The notes beneath the pieces were generated by a model. The model saw only the letters and a program-made list of their open reading frames with translations, searched no databases and was not told the DNA's origin. Of a stretch of 64,000 nucleotides of DNA, positions 16,152 through 24,757 are shown in pieces. Origin of the DNA: Streptomyces griseoincarnatus (GTDB lineage: Bacteria > Actinomycetota > Actinomycetes > Streptomycetales > Streptomycetaceae); NCBI GenBank assembly GCA_014649575.1, contig BMTH01000008.1:124001-188000 (forward strand). The letters are read 5' to 3'. How positions within the stretch are numbered: the first letter of the stretch is position 1; every line of letters begins with the position of its first letter. The position numbers and the translations under genes are program-made.

Positions 16152-16567
16152 TCCTGCTCCTCCTTGCGCCGCGACGCGCTCTTACGGGCCCGGGGGCGCG
16201 ACTCGGTCTCGCCCTCGCGCCCCTGCTTGAAGGCGTCCGAGATGGTCTCGGCGGCGCCGGAGAGTGCTCCCTTGGACTTGCCGCGGGCGCCGGACTCGGT
16301 CACCTCGCCGACGATCTCGGGGAGGCCGGGGCTCTTCTTGGGCCCGGACTCGAGGTCGAGCCGGTTGCACGCCTCCGCGAAGCGGAGGTAGGTGTCGACG
16401 CTCGCGACGACGACACGAACGTCGATCTTGAGGATCTCGATGCCGACCAGGGACACGCGCACGAATGCGTCGATGACGAGCCCCCTGTCCAGGACAAGCT
16501 CAAGCACGTCGTAGAGACCGCTGCTGCCGCCTCCGCCGCCGGACTGCTGTGCCGGTACGACTGTCAT
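16148..16567 (-). CDS. gvpA: Gas vesicle structural protein A
   Basis: A 139-aa GvpA/B. The shell domain (about 16-70) reads GLYDVLELVLDRGLVIDAFVRVSLVGIEILKIDVRVVVASVDTYLRFAEA. It has a Streptomyces-type long C-terminal extension (residues 75-139) rich in Lys/Arg/Glu, in contrast to the roughly 70-aa GvpA of floating bacteria. AAGGAGGAAC precedes the ATG. A 64-bp gap separates it from gvpO, so it could have its own start site. Confidence 0.92.
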   Translation of the reverse strand: MTVVPAQQSGGGGGSSGLYDVLELVLDRGLVIDAFVRVSLVGIEILKIDVRVVVASVDTYLRFAEACNRLDLESGPKKSPGLPEIVGEVTESGARGKSKGALSGAAETISDAFKQGREGETESRPRARKSASRRKEEQE

Positions 16568-16591
16568 GCCGGCCGTTCCTCCTTGGTGTCG

Positions 16592-16615
16592 GGGATGTGG
16601 GGATGTGGGAGTGTG
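16592..16615. repeat. Tandem octamer (3 x 8 bp) between gvpO and gvpA
   Basis: On the plus strand GGGATGTG GGGATGTG GGAGTGTG occur head to tail in the only sizeable gap inside the gvp cluster. It may be a regulator-binding direct repeat or slippage-generated; no direct evidence for either. Confidence 0.5.
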
Positions 16616-16631
16616 CCTGCTGTCGTGCGGC

Positions 16632-17078
16632 CTAGCGGCCGCCGGGCCTGCGCGCGTCGGCGCGTCCGCGCTCGTAGCGGCGGACCCTCCGGTACCCGGT
16701 GAGGTCCCCGTCGGGGTCCAGCTCCACCTGGTAGCTCGCCATCAGGCTCATCGTGTCGGGCACCCGCTCCAGCTCGAGGACCTCGACCTCCAGCACCCAG
16801 CCCTCCGAGGTCTGCTCGAAGGACGACACGGACTCGGCCTCCATGCCGGTCAGCTCCGCGAGCTGCTCGCGCGCCTGGCGCAGCACCTGCATGGGCTTCG
16901 GCTTCTTCCGTTCCGTGGTGCTCTCGGTCGGGTCGCTGTCGTTCTCGGGCCGCTTGCGGGATGCGGTTCGTTTACGGGGCGTGCGTGAGGCCCTGGTCTG
17001 CTGGGAGTCCTGGCTCTCACGGGAGTCCTGAGATTCCTGTGAATCTTGCGACTCTTCGGTGTTTTTCGTGTTCGACAT
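16632..17078 (-). CDS. gvpO: Gas vesicle protein O
   Basis: A 148-aa GvpO. The first 60 residues are low-complexity with SQDSQES-type repeats and a basic RTPRKRTASRKR. The conserved domain (about 65-135) is MQVLRQAREQLAELTGMEAESVSSFEQTSEGWVLEVEVLELERVPDTMSLMASYQVELDPDGDLTGYRRVRRYER, the GvpO signature. In haloarchaea GvpO is required for vesicle formation. It is the first gene of the cluster. The ATG at 17078 follows a GGGAGAGG purine block. A promoter should lie in 17079-17198, but I see no convincing box. Confidence 0.9.
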   Translation of the reverse strand: MSNTKNTEESQDSQESQDSRESQDSQQTRASRTPRKRTASRKRPENDSDPTESTTERKKPKPMQVLRQAREQLAELTGMEAESVSSFEQTSEGWVLEVEVLELERVPDTMSLMASYQVELDPDGDLTGYRRVRRYERGRADARRPGGR

Positions 17079-17198
17079 GGCCACCTCTCCCTCCGTGTGG
17101 CCGCAAGTGTGTTCGCCAAACCTCCGAGGTCTCACCCGTCCGCCACGTCCGGCTGTCGCCCCTGTTCGCCGGGGGGTAGGGGAAACGGCTTCTGCGGG

Positions 17199-18125
17199 TC
17201 AGCCGCGCCGCGCGGCGAGCCTCCGGCGGGCCGGAGCGAGGGAACGGCCCGTGCGGGAGAGACCCGCCCACGGGTTCATGGCGGCCTGCTCGACGGCGTT
17301 CTCCACCGTCCAGCGGCGGGCGTGCAGCTCCGGGTCGTCGAGCTGCTCCCAGGTGAGCGGGGTGGCGACGGGCGCTCCCGGCAGGGCCCGGACCGTCCAG
17401 GGAGCGACCGCGGTCTGCGCGTACGCGTTGCGCCCCACGTCGAGGTAGAGCCGGTCACCGCGGTCCTTCTTGCGGGCCGCGGTGGTGAGCCGGTCCGGGT
17501 GGGCGTCGGCCAGCGTGTCGGCGACCTCGCGGGCGAACTCCCGTACCGTGTCGAAGTCCTGGCCGCCGTCGAGCGGCACGACCACGTGCAGACCGCGCGA
17601 GCCGGTGGTCATCAGGGCCGAGGGCAGGGCCAGTTCGTCCAGCAGCTCTCCCAGCCACCGGGCGGCCTCCCGCACCGCCTCGAAGTCGTCGCCGGACGGG
17701 TCGAGGTCGAAGACCAGCCGGTCCGGGCGGTCCACGTCGTCGGCGCGGGAGAGCCAGCGGTGCAGCGTGATGCTCGCCTGGTCGACCAGGTACAGGAGGG
17801 TCGCGGTGTCGTCGCACACGGTGTGCGTGACCGTGCCTCCCTCCTTGCCGACCTCCACCCGGGTGATCCAGTCCGGGTAGTTGTCGGGGGTGTTCTTCTG
17901 CATGAAGGCCGGGCCGTCGATCCCGTCGGGCCGCCGGTCCAGCATCAGCGGCCGGCCCCGCAGCTGCGGCAGCATGTGGCGGGCGACGGCCCGGTGGTAG
18001 TCGGCCAGATCCCCCTTGGTGAACTCCCGGGCGGCGTCGCCGCCCGGGATGAGCACCTTGTCCGGGCGGCGGATCTCCACCCGGCGGCGGCCGGCCCGTA
18101 CGGTGCGCGAGCCGCCGTCGCTCAC
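17199..18125 (-). CDS. ligD: LigD-type polymerase/primase domain protein (NHEJ)
   Basis: A 308-aa stand-alone LigD_PolDom (archaeo-eukaryotic primase superfamily). Visible are LVFDLDPSGDDF with the catalytic Asp pair (about 147-153), TTGSRGLHVVVPL with the catalytic His, and DRLYLDVGRNAYAQTAVAPW with the third Asp. The N-terminal part has MLPQLRGRPLMLDRRPDGIDGPAFMQKN, typical of this family. It fills and extends ends in Ku-dependent break repair; ligase and nuclease domains are absent here and must be encoded elsewhere. The GTG start at 18125 overlaps the transketolase stop. Confidence 0.9.
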   Translation of the reverse strand: MSDGGSRTVRAGRRRVEIRRPDKVLIPGGDAAREFTKGDLADYHRAVARHMLPQLRGRPLMLDRRPDGIDGPAFMQKNTPDNYPDWITRVEVGKEGGTVTHTVCDDTATLLYLVDQASITLHRWLSRADDVDRPDRLVFDLDPSGDDFEAVREAARWLGELLDELALPSALMTTGSRGLHVVVPLDGGQDFDTVREFAREVADTLADAHPDRLTTAARKKDRGDRLYLDVGRNAYAQTAVAPWTVRALPGAPVATPLTWEQLDDPELHARRWTVENAVEQAAMNPWAGLSRTGRSLAPARRRLAARRG

Positions 18126-19969
18126 GACACGATCGCCTCCCCCACCAGCAGCCTGCCCGCCGCGGCGATCGACGCGGCGTCGATCCCGGCGGCGTGCAGC
18201 TGCTCCTCGGGGGCGGCCGAACCCGGCATGTTCCGCACGGCGAGCCGCACCAGCCGCGGCACGGGACGCCCGTCGCCGAACGCCTCGGCGACCGCGTCGC
18301 CGAGCCCGCCCTCGGGGTGGTGGTCCTCGACGGTCATCAGACAGCCGGTCTCCTCGGCGGCCGTGCGCAGCGTCTCCACGTCGACGGGCTTCACCGAGTA
18401 CAGGTCGACGACCCGTACGGCGATGCCCTCCTCGGCGAGGGCGTCGGCCGCGGCCAGGGCCTCCGGCACGGTGACCCCCGCGGCGACCAGGGTGAGCCGG
18501 TCCTGGCCGGAGGAGCGCAGCACCTTGCTGCCGCCGACGGGGAACTCCTCGTCGGGACCGTAGATCACGGGGCTCTTGCCGCGGGAGGTGCGCAGATAGC
18601 GGATGCCCTCCAGGCCGGCCATGGCGGCGGCCAGGCGGGCGGTCTGGTTGGCGTCGCACGGGTACAGCACGGTGGAGCCGTGCACCGCCCGCATCATCGC
18701 CAGGTCCTCCAGGCCCATCTGGCTGGGTCCGTCCTGGCCGATGGCGACGCCCGCGTGCGACCCGACGAGGTTCAGGCCCGAGCCGCTGATCGCGGCCATG
18801 CGGACGAAGTCGTGGGCGCGGGTCAGGAAGGCCGCGAAGGTGGAGGCGAACGGCAGCCAGCCGCGCGCGGCGACCCCGACGGCGTCGGCGACCATCTGCT
18901 GCTCGGCGATGTAGCACTCGACGTAGCGCTCGGGGTGTTCCTTGGCGAAGTACTCCAGGCGGGTGGAGTCGCCGACCTCGCCGTCCAGGGCGACGACGTC
19001 GTCGCGCGCGGAGCCGAGGGCGGCCAGCGCCTCGCCGAAGGCGTCGCGGGTGGCCATGTCCTCGCCGCGCTCCCAGCGGGGCAGCTCGGGCGTGGTGACC
19101 CGCCGGGCGGGGGCCTCGCCGCCGGCGGGCGGCGCCTGGACGGTGATGCGCAGGTCGCGGGGTCCGCCCAGTTCGGCGATGGCGTCCTCCGCCTCCGGCA
19201 GCGGCTTGCCGTGCAGCCCCTCCCGGTCCTGCACGGCCTCCACGCCCTTGCCCTTGAGGGTGCGGGCGAGGATCGCGGTCGGCTGGCCATGGGTGGACAG
19301 CGCCTCACCGTAGGCCCGGTCCACGGCGTCCACGTCGTGCCCGTCCACCTCGACGGTGTGCCAGCCGAACGCCTGGAAGCGGCGGGCGTAGGCGTCGAGG
19401 TCGTGGCCGTGCCGGGTGGGGCCGCGCTGGCCGAGCCGGTTGACGTCCACGATCGCGGTGAGGTTGTCGAGGTTCTCGTACGCGGCCTGCTCGGCCGCCT
19501 CCCACACCGAGCCCTCGGCCAGCTCGCTGTCGCCGCACAGCACCCACACGCGGTGGTCGGTGCGGTCCAGCCGCTTCCCGGCGAGCGCGAGGCCGACGCC
19601 GACGGGCAGGCCCTGCCCGAGGGAGCCGGTGGCGGTCTCCACCCAGGGGAGCTTGCGGGGCGTGGGGTGGCCCTCCAGGCGGCTTCCGTTCTCGCGGAAG
19701 GTGAGCAGTTCCTCGTCGCCGATGACGCCGGCCGCCTTGTAGGTGGCGTACATCAGCGGGGAGGCGTGGCCCTTGGAGAGGACGAAACGGTCGTTGGCGG
19801 GATGGTCGGGGCGCTCGAAGTCGTAGCGCAGGTGGCGGGCGAAGAGGACGGCCATGAGGTCGGCCGCGGACATCGACGACGTGGGGTGCCCGGAGCCGGC
19901 GGCGGCCGCCGCCCGGACACTGTCCACCCGCAGCTGCTGTCCGAGCTCGACGAGTTCACCGGTGTTCAT
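18122..19969 (-). CDS. tkt: Transketolase
   Basis: A 615-aa thiamine-diphosphate enzyme of the pentose phosphate pathway. The N-terminal domain has SGHPTSSMSAADLMAVLF and SKGHASPLMYA. The ThDP motif is GDSELAEGSVWEA through VDVNRLGQRG. The central domain has CYIAEQQMVADAVGVAARG (catalytic Glu) and FLTRAHDFVRMAAISGSGLNLVGSHAGVAIGQDGPSQ. Domain order and length fit the ~610-aa bacterial/vertebrate-like class. GAAGGAGACG precedes the ATG. It is coupled by 4-nt overlaps to ndh upstream and ligD downstream. Confidence 0.93.
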   Translation of the reverse strand: MNTGELVELGQQLRVDSVRAAAAAGSGHPTSSMSAADLMAVLFARHLRYDFERPDHPANDRFVLSKGHASPLMYATYKAAGVIGDEELLTFRENGSRLEGHPTPRKLPWVETATGSLGQGLPVGVGLALAGKRLDRTDHRVWVLCGDSELAEGSVWEAAEQAAYENLDNLTAIVDVNRLGQRGPTRHGHDLDAYARRFQAFGWHTVEVDGHDVDAVDRAYGEALSTHGQPTAILARTLKGKGVEAVQDREGLHGKPLPEAEDAIAELGGPRDLRITVQAPPAGGEAPARRVTTPELPRWERGEDMATRDAFGEALAALGSARDDVVALDGEVGDSTRLEYFAKEHPERYVECYIAEQQMVADAVGVAARGWLPFASTFAAFLTRAHDFVRMAAISGSGLNLVGSHAGVAIGQDGPSQMGLEDLAMMRAVHGSTVLYPCDANQTARLAAAMAGLEGIRYLRTSRGKSPVIYGPDEEFPVGGSKVLRSSGQDRLTLVAAGVTVPEALAAADALAEEGIAVRVVDLYSVKPVDVETLRTAAEETGCLMTVEDHHPEGGLGDAVAEAFGDGRPVPRLVRLAVRNMPGSAAPEEQLHAAGIDAASIAAAGRLLVGEAIVS

Positions 19970-21609
19970 GCGTCTCCTTCGCTGGGTCGGTCGGTACGGC
20001 GGACGGGACCGGGCGCCACGTCCGGGCCGGGTTCCGGCTGGTCGGGCGGCGCGGCGACGTCGGACGGGCCCGTGATGGGCTGGTTCTTGGCCGGCTCACC
20101 GCCCGGCTGGTTCTTCGCGGGCTCACCCCCCGGCTGATTCTTCGCGGGCTCACCGCCCGGCTGGTTCTTGGCCGGCTCACCGCCCGGCTGGTTCTTGGCC
20201 GGCTCACCACCGGACCGGGTCTTCGCGGGCTCGCTGTCCGGCTGGTCCTTCCTCGGCCGGCCGCCCGTGTCCGAGGGGCCGGCGGACGAACCGGCGGCTT
20301 CGGGCCTGCCCGGGACGCGCGCGACCTCGGGGGACGCGGTGTCCAGCGGCACGGACCAGGACCGTACGAGGCCCAACTGGACGGCCTGGCGGGGCAGTAC
20401 GGCGTCCAGCAGCCAGTCGGCGGCCACCCGCACCCGGTTGCCGGGCATCGCGGCGAGGTGGTAGCCGCGGGTCACCGCGCCGGCCGCCACCCCGGACAGG
20501 TTGACGCCGAGCGGGTTGGCGGCGGCCTTGACGCCGCCGAGGTCCACCACGAACCCCAGGTCCTTGTGGCGGTACGCCTGCCGCTCCCCGTCGCCGAAGG
20601 ACGCGGCGATGTTGTGCGCGCAGACCTTGCCCTGCCGCCAGGCGTGCTGGGCGGTCATCGGGGTGTACGAGCCGGGGTTCTCCAGGTCCGGCACGGCCGC
20701 CGCGTCACCGCAGGCGAAGACCTCGGGGCGGCCCGGCACCTGGAGGTGCGGGTCGACCAGCAGCCGGCCGCGTTCCATGGGCAGCCCGAGGGACTCGGCG
20801 AGCGGGTCGGGGCGCACGCCGACGCACCACACGAGGGTGCGGGTGTCGACGAACTCCCCGTCGGTGAGCAGCACGCCGTCAGAGGTGGCCTCCTTCACGG
20901 AGGTGCCCATCCGCACGTCCACGCCCCGCTCCCGCAGCACCGTGTCGGCGGTGCGGGAGAGCCGTTCGTCCAGCTCGGGCAGGACCCGGTCGGCGATGTC
21001 CAGCAGGATCCAGCGGGGCCGCATGCCGGTGCGCAGCGGCTGCTTGGCGACCTGAGCGTCGGTGAAGAGCTGGCCGTGCGCGGCGACCTCGGTGCCGGTG
21101 TAGCCGGCGCCCACGACGACGAAGGTGCACCGCGAGGAGCAGCGCTTCGGGTCGTCCGTGGCGGCGGCCAGCTCCACCTGGCGGGTGATGTGGTCCCGGA
21201 GGTACAGCGCCTCGGGCAGGCCGCGGAAGCCGTGGGCGTGCTCGGCGACGCCCGGGATGGGCAGCAGCTTGTTGACGCTGCCGGCGGCGAGCACCAGCCG
21301 GTCGTAGGAGAGGGTGCCGCCCTCGCCCTCGGGGCCGGTGTAGTGCACCTGGCGGGCGTCGAGGTCGATACGGCCGGCCTCGCCCAGCACCAGTTTGACC
21401 TGCGGGAGCGTCCCGGAGAGGGACACGGTGACCCGGCGCGGTTCGAGGATCCCGGCCGCGACCTGGGGCAGCAGGGGCAGGTACAGGAAGTAGTCGGTCG
21501 GGTTGAGCAGGACGATCTCGGCCCGGCCCCTGGCCGTGCGGGACAGGATCTGGGCCGTCCGGTAACCGGCGAAGCCGGCTCCGACGATCACAATGCGGGG
21601 TCGACTCAC
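19966..21609 (-). CDS. ndh: Type II NADH dehydrogenase-like flavoprotein with repeat tail
   Basis: A 547-aa protein. The first about 420 residues are a pyridine-nucleotide-disulphide-fold oxidoreductase: FAD motif IVIVGAGFAGYRTAQ, quinone-side LNPTDYFLYLPLLPQVAAG, NADH motif FVVVGAGYTGTEVA, and the second FAD loop VFACGDAAAVPD. It passes electrons from NADH to quinone without proton pumping. A C-terminal extension of about 110 residues contains five GGEPAKNQP 9-mers and a proline/aspartate-rich end, absent from canonical NDH-2. GTG start with GGAGGCGAACC upstream; the stop overlaps transketolase. Confidence 0.88.
   Translation of the reverse strand: MSRPRIVIVGAGFAGYRTAQILSRTARGRAEIVLLNPTDYFLYLPLLPQVAAGILEPRRVTVSLSGTLPQVKLVLGEAGRIDLDARQVHYTGPEGEGGTLSYDRLVLAAGSVNKLLPIPGVAEHAHGFRGLPEALYLRDHITRQVELAAATDDPKRCSSRCTFVVVGAGYTGTEVAAHGQLFTDAQVAKQPLRTGMRPRWILLDIADRVLPELDERLSRTADTVLRERGVDVRMGTSVKEATSDGVLLTDGEFVDTRTLVWCVGVRPDPLAESLGLPMERGRLLVDPHLQVPGRPEVFACGDAAAVPDLENPGSYTPMTAQHAWRQGKVCAHNIAASFGDGERQAYRHKDLGFVVDLGGVKAAANPLGVNLSGVAAGAVTRGYHLAAMPGNRVRVAADWLLDAVLPRQAVQLGLVRSWSVPLDTASPEVARVPGRPEAAGSSAGPSDTGGRPRKDQPDSEPAKTRSGGEPAKNQPGGEPAKNQPGGEPAKNQPGGEPAKNQPGGEPAKNQPITGPSDVAAPPDQPEPGPDVAPGPVRRTDRPSEGDA
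20078..20239. repeat. 27-bp tandem repeat within ndh (about 6 copies)
   Basis: Units of 27 bp start at 20078, 20105, 20132, 20159, 20186 and a diverged one at 20213. Each encodes GGEPAKNQP (last copies SGGEPAKTR/SEPAKTR-like) on the minus strand. Units differ by a few bases (TTGGCC versus TTCGCG), so the array is partly diverged but likely variable in copy number between strains. Confidence 0.85.
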
Positions 21610-21754
21610 GGTTCGCCTCCGGCGCGGTCGCGTACGTCGGGAGACTTCCGCGTCCCCCTGTGCGGGGCCGCCAAACGTCGGAACGGTTCACGACGGGGCG
21701 GTCCGGTACGGCTGCGTCCCCTCAGCTCTGCCGCACGAAGGCGCCGCCTCGGCT

Positions 21755-22213
21755 TCAGCCGTTGCCCGGGCCGCGGTCGGTACCCGGGACCCGGTCGGTA
21801 CCCGGGACGCGGTCGGTGCCGGGGACGCGGTCGGTGCCGACCGTGGGCGGCGTGGACGGCACCGGGGGCACGGAGGCGGAGCCCGCTGCCCGCGTCCCGC
21901 CGGCCGCGGGGGAGCCCGGGGTGTCGGGGCGGGCCGCCGTCCGCAGGGCGAAGGCGACCGCGGCCAGGATCACCGCCGTGATGAGGGCCGCCGCCCAGCC
22001 CGGGAGGACCAGGTCGAGGGCGAGGCCCACGGCGAGGGCGACGGCCGCGCCCGCGTACAGCGCGGCGGCGCCGGAACCGGCGTAGAGGGCCGCCTTCCGG
22101 CGCCGTCCCCGCGTCTGCTCGCGGAGTTCGGCGCGTACGGACTCCCTGGCCACGTGGGCCAGTTCGTCCACCAGGTGCTTGTCGAGGTGCTGCATGTGCT
22201 CCAAGCGCTGCAT
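21755..22213 (-). CDS. Phage-holin-family (Holin-X/DUF1469-like) membrane protein
   Basis: A 152-aa protein with an N-terminal amphipathic helix (LDKHLVDELAHVARESVRAELREQTRGRRR) and two membrane segments (about 45-65 and 70-92: AALYAGAAVALAVGLALDLVLPGWAAALITAVILAAVAFAL). This is the actinobacterial Holin-X / phage-holin-family layout, common in chromosomes and not evidence of prophage. The C-terminus carries four TDRVPG 6-mers. TACCCG six nt before the ATG suggests a leaderless start; no Shine-Dalgarno is seen. Confidence 0.75.
   Translation of the reverse strand: MQRLEHMQHLDKHLVDELAHVARESVRAELREQTRGRRRKAALYAGSGAAALYAGAAVALAVGLALDLVLPGWAAALITAVILAAVAFALRTAARPDTPGSPAAGGTRAAGSASVPPVPSTPPTVGTDRVPGTDRVPGTDRVPGTDRGPGNG
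21773..21838. repeat. 18-bp tandem repeat in the holin-family gene
   Basis: Three full 18-bp units (21773, 21791, 21809) and a partial fourth (21827-21838), each with GGTCGGT and GGGAC cores, encode the C-terminal TDRVPG repeats. Confidence 0.8.
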
Positions 22214-22334
22214 TGCGCCCGGGTACCCGTGCCCGGGACCCGGTAACTCGCCGCGGTAGTACGGCGGGAGAGAGTGATGTGGAGATCGTCCGCGTCCCGC
22301 CCGCCGCCCGGACCGGCCAACTAGGCTCGGACGC

Positions 22335-22682
22335 ATGGAGATTCTGGGTGCCACACTGCGCGTCTGCGTCGACGACATCGAGACCGCCATCCCCTTCTAC
22401 GAGCGGCTGGCGGGCGGGACCGCCATGCGGTTCGAACGGGAGGGCGTCCAGGTCGCCGCAGTGGGCTGTTTCCTGCTGATGAGCGGTCCCGAGGCCCAAC
22501 TGGACGTGCTGCGCAAGGTCGCCGCGACCATCGCGGTCAAGGACGTCGACGAGACCCGCCAGGTGCTGGAGGAGATGGGCGCGGCCGTCCTCGCCGGACC
22601 GCTGCCCACCCCCGTCGGCCGCAACCTGATCGCACGCCACCCGGACGGGGCGGTCTACGAGTACGCCGACCGCCGCGCCTGA
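22335..22682 (+). CDS. VOC (glyoxalase/bleomycin-resistance fold) protein
   Basis: A 115-aa single-module VOC protein: MEILGATLRVCVDDIETAIPFYERLAG (first beta-alpha unit) and RNLIARHPDGAVYEYADR (last strand with Glu ligand position). The chain is short, so two subunits would make the active site. The substrate is unknown. No Shine-Dalgarno is present, but TAGGCT lies 7 nt before the ATG, so translation is probably leaderless. Confidence 0.8.
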   Translation: MEILGATLRVCVDDIETAIPFYERLAGGTAMRFEREGVQVAAVGCFLLMSGPEAQLDVLRKVAATIAVKDVDETRQVLEEMGAAVLAGPLPTPVGRNLIARHPDGAVYEYADRRA

Positions 22683-22718
22683 CGTACCGTCACGGCAGGT
22701 TCCGACACGGATCCCCCG

Positions 22719-24701
22719 TCACGGCGTGGCCCGCATCCGGAAGTCGTACCGCTCCGGCAGCGGTTCGCCCGTCAGCCGCGCCCACAGCCGCCCGACGACC
22801 TCGTCGCCCTCGCGCAGATCGGCGACCTCGAAGCCCGCGTCGAACACGGCGCGGGCCTCCTCGTTCCGTCCCTCGGCGAGCAGCAGGCCCGCCTCGATCA
22901 GCCGGAAGCGCCCGCGCGCCCGGGTGGCGGGGGCCAGCCGCTCCCACACCGACCGGGCGTCCGTCGTGCGGCCCACCGCGAGCAGCGCCTCGATCGCCTC
23001 CCGCCCGAGAGCGGCCACGGCGGCGGTCCACTCCCCCGCCGTGTCGCCCGCCTCGCCGCCGCCGGCCTCCCCGGCCTCGCGGCACAGGTCGTCGAAGGCC
23101 CGCACATAGCGGTCGGCGGCGCGCTCCGGGTGGCGTTCCTCCCGGTCGGCGACGGCGAGACAGCGCAGGACCGGCCAGGACGGACCGTCCTGCGCCAGTC
23201 CCCGCTCCCAGCTGCGCACCGCCTGTGCCCGGTCGCCGCCGTGCCACTGGGCGACGCCCAGGTGGTACTCGGTGAGCCCGGTCGCGGGCGCCGTCTCCAA
23301 CATGTCCCGCCAGTGCCGGGCGACCAGCGTCCCGCCGGGCGGCCGGCTGCCGGGCGCCTCGGGGAAGGACCCGGCGCGCAGCAGGTGCAGCCATGGCTGC
23401 TGCTCCTCGCCGAGGGTGCTCTCGTCGAAGGGCGTGCCGGGCAGCTTCCAGCCGGCCCGCAGCACTTCGAGCGCGCCCCACCCGGACCCGGTGGCCAGCC
23501 GCTCGCCGGGTTCGGTGTCGGCGTACGGCAGCCAGGCCGCGTACGCCGCGTCGACGTCCGCGCGCGGCAGCACCCCCTCGAGACGGGCCTCCGCCTCGTC
23601 GAGGACGGCGCCCCACTCCCCGTCGCGCCGTGCCTCGAAGGGCCCGTACGCCTCCAGCCAGGACACCTCGCTCTCCGGTTCCAGACGGACGTGCTCCAGC
23701 TGCGTGCGGGCGAGGCCGGCCTGGATCTCGCAGTAGCCGCCGGTGCCGGGTGCGGTGAGCCACTGCTGCCAGCTCCGTCCGCCGGGTCCGCGCCCCCACA
23801 CGAACAGCTTCCGGCCGCGCAGGGTGTCGGTGGAGGTCTGCACGAGCCCGTGGCCGTCGCCGTCCAGCGCGGCGATCCAGCGGCGGCGCTCCTCGGGGAC
23901 CTCGTAGAAGTAGTCGGCGGCGTAGGTGCTGTGGGGCGGGTAGGTGCGGTCGACGCCGTCGTACTCGGGGACGGGGACGCGGCTCAGGCGCTGCTCGTAG
24001 CCGAAGTGGTAGGCCTCTTCGGCGGGGGCGAGGACGCGGCAGTCCTCGGGGACGGCGATGTTGGACCACCAGTACGTCGGCGCCTGCCGCTCGTGCGGGT
24101 TGCGGATCCGTGCGCCGACGTAGAGGAAGTCGGAGCCGTCGGGCAGCCACAGGTCGACCTGGAAGGGCAGGTCGCGCAGCCGCTCCCACTCCCACAGGCG
24201 CAGCATCTCCCCGCCGTCCGGGGCGGGGACGCGGGCCGCGTGCACGGGTGAGCAGGACAGAGTGGTGTGGCCGGTCGCGCCGATGTTCCACTCGATGCCG
24301 CCGGAGAACCAGGCGCCGTTGAGCGCGAAGTTGGCGGGCTGGAACACCGGGTTCACGTACAGCAGTTCGCGGCCGGTGGGCGTGTGGACGAGGGAGGCGA
24401 TCCGGCCGCCGAGGCCGGGCAGGACCGTGGCGCGCAGGCGGTCGTTCTCGAGGACGAGGGCGTCGAGGGGCCGGGGCGCGCGGTCCCGGTCGTAGCCGTC
24501 GCGGACGGGGACCGGCAGCAGGCTGTGCAGCGGGGCGTAGCCGATCTGCCGGGCCATGTCGCGCGGCAGGTCCTTCTTGTCGCGGTCCTCGATGCGGTGC
24601 ATCTCGTCGAGGGGACGCAGGGCGGGCAGCGGGTTGTCGGGGCCGAGGTGCGCGGCCGGCAGCGTGAGTACCTCATGTCGGATCGTCGTCACGATCTCCA
24701 T
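22719..24701 (-). CDS. DUF5107 domain protein with C-terminal TPR-like region
   Basis: A 660-aa protein. Residues about 30-370 form the DUF5107 beta-supersandwich (galactose-mutarotase-like) with LVLENDRLRATVLPGLGGRIASLVHTPTGRELLYVNPVFQPAN and FSGGIEWNIGATGHT. The second half has TPR-like helical units (YHLGVAQWHGGDRAQAVRSWERGL; AADRYVRAFDDL). The family is probably involved in carbohydrate recognition or processing; the reaction is unknown. No signal peptide, hence cytosolic. The GNAT gene follows on the same strand only upstream of it, after a 56-bp gap. Confidence 0.8.
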   Translation of the reverse strand: MEIVTTIRHEVLTLPAAHLGPDNPLPALRPLDEMHRIEDRDKKDLPRDMARQIGYAPLHSLLPVPVRDGYDRDRAPRPLDALVLENDRLRATVLPGLGGRIASLVHTPTGRELLYVNPVFQPANFALNGAWFSGGIEWNIGATGHTTLSCSPVHAARVPAPDGGEMLRLWEWERLRDLPFQVDLWLPDGSDFLYVGARIRNPHERQAPTYWWSNIAVPEDCRVLAPAEEAYHFGYEQRLSRVPVPEYDGVDRTYPPHSTYAADYFYEVPEERRRWIAALDGDGHGLVQTSTDTLRGRKLFVWGRGPGGRSWQQWLTAPGTGGYCEIQAGLARTQLEHVRLEPESEVSWLEAYGPFEARRDGEWGAVLDEAEARLEGVLPRADVDAAYAAWLPYADTEPGERLATGSGWGALEVLRAGWKLPGTPFDESTLGEEQQPWLHLLRAGSFPEAPGSRPPGGTLVARHWRDMLETAPATGLTEYHLGVAQWHGGDRAQAVRSWERGLAQDGPSWPVLRCLAVADREERHPERAADRYVRAFDDLCREAGEAGGGEAGDTAGEWTAAVAALGREAIEALLAVGRTTDARSVWERLAPATRARGRFRLIEAGLLLAEGRNEEARAVFDAGFEVADLREGDEVVGRLWARLTGEPLPERYDFRMRATP

Positions 24702-24757
24702 GGAAGCCCCCGGAGGCCTGCCTGAACAGAGGCCGTGACGAGGGTTTCCGCGCGTGG

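Noticed and set aside
21755..22213. Prophage remnant suggested by a holin-family gene
   Set aside because: Holin-X proteins are common chromosomal proteins in actinobacteria, and no integrase, lysin, capsid gene or att repeat is nearby.
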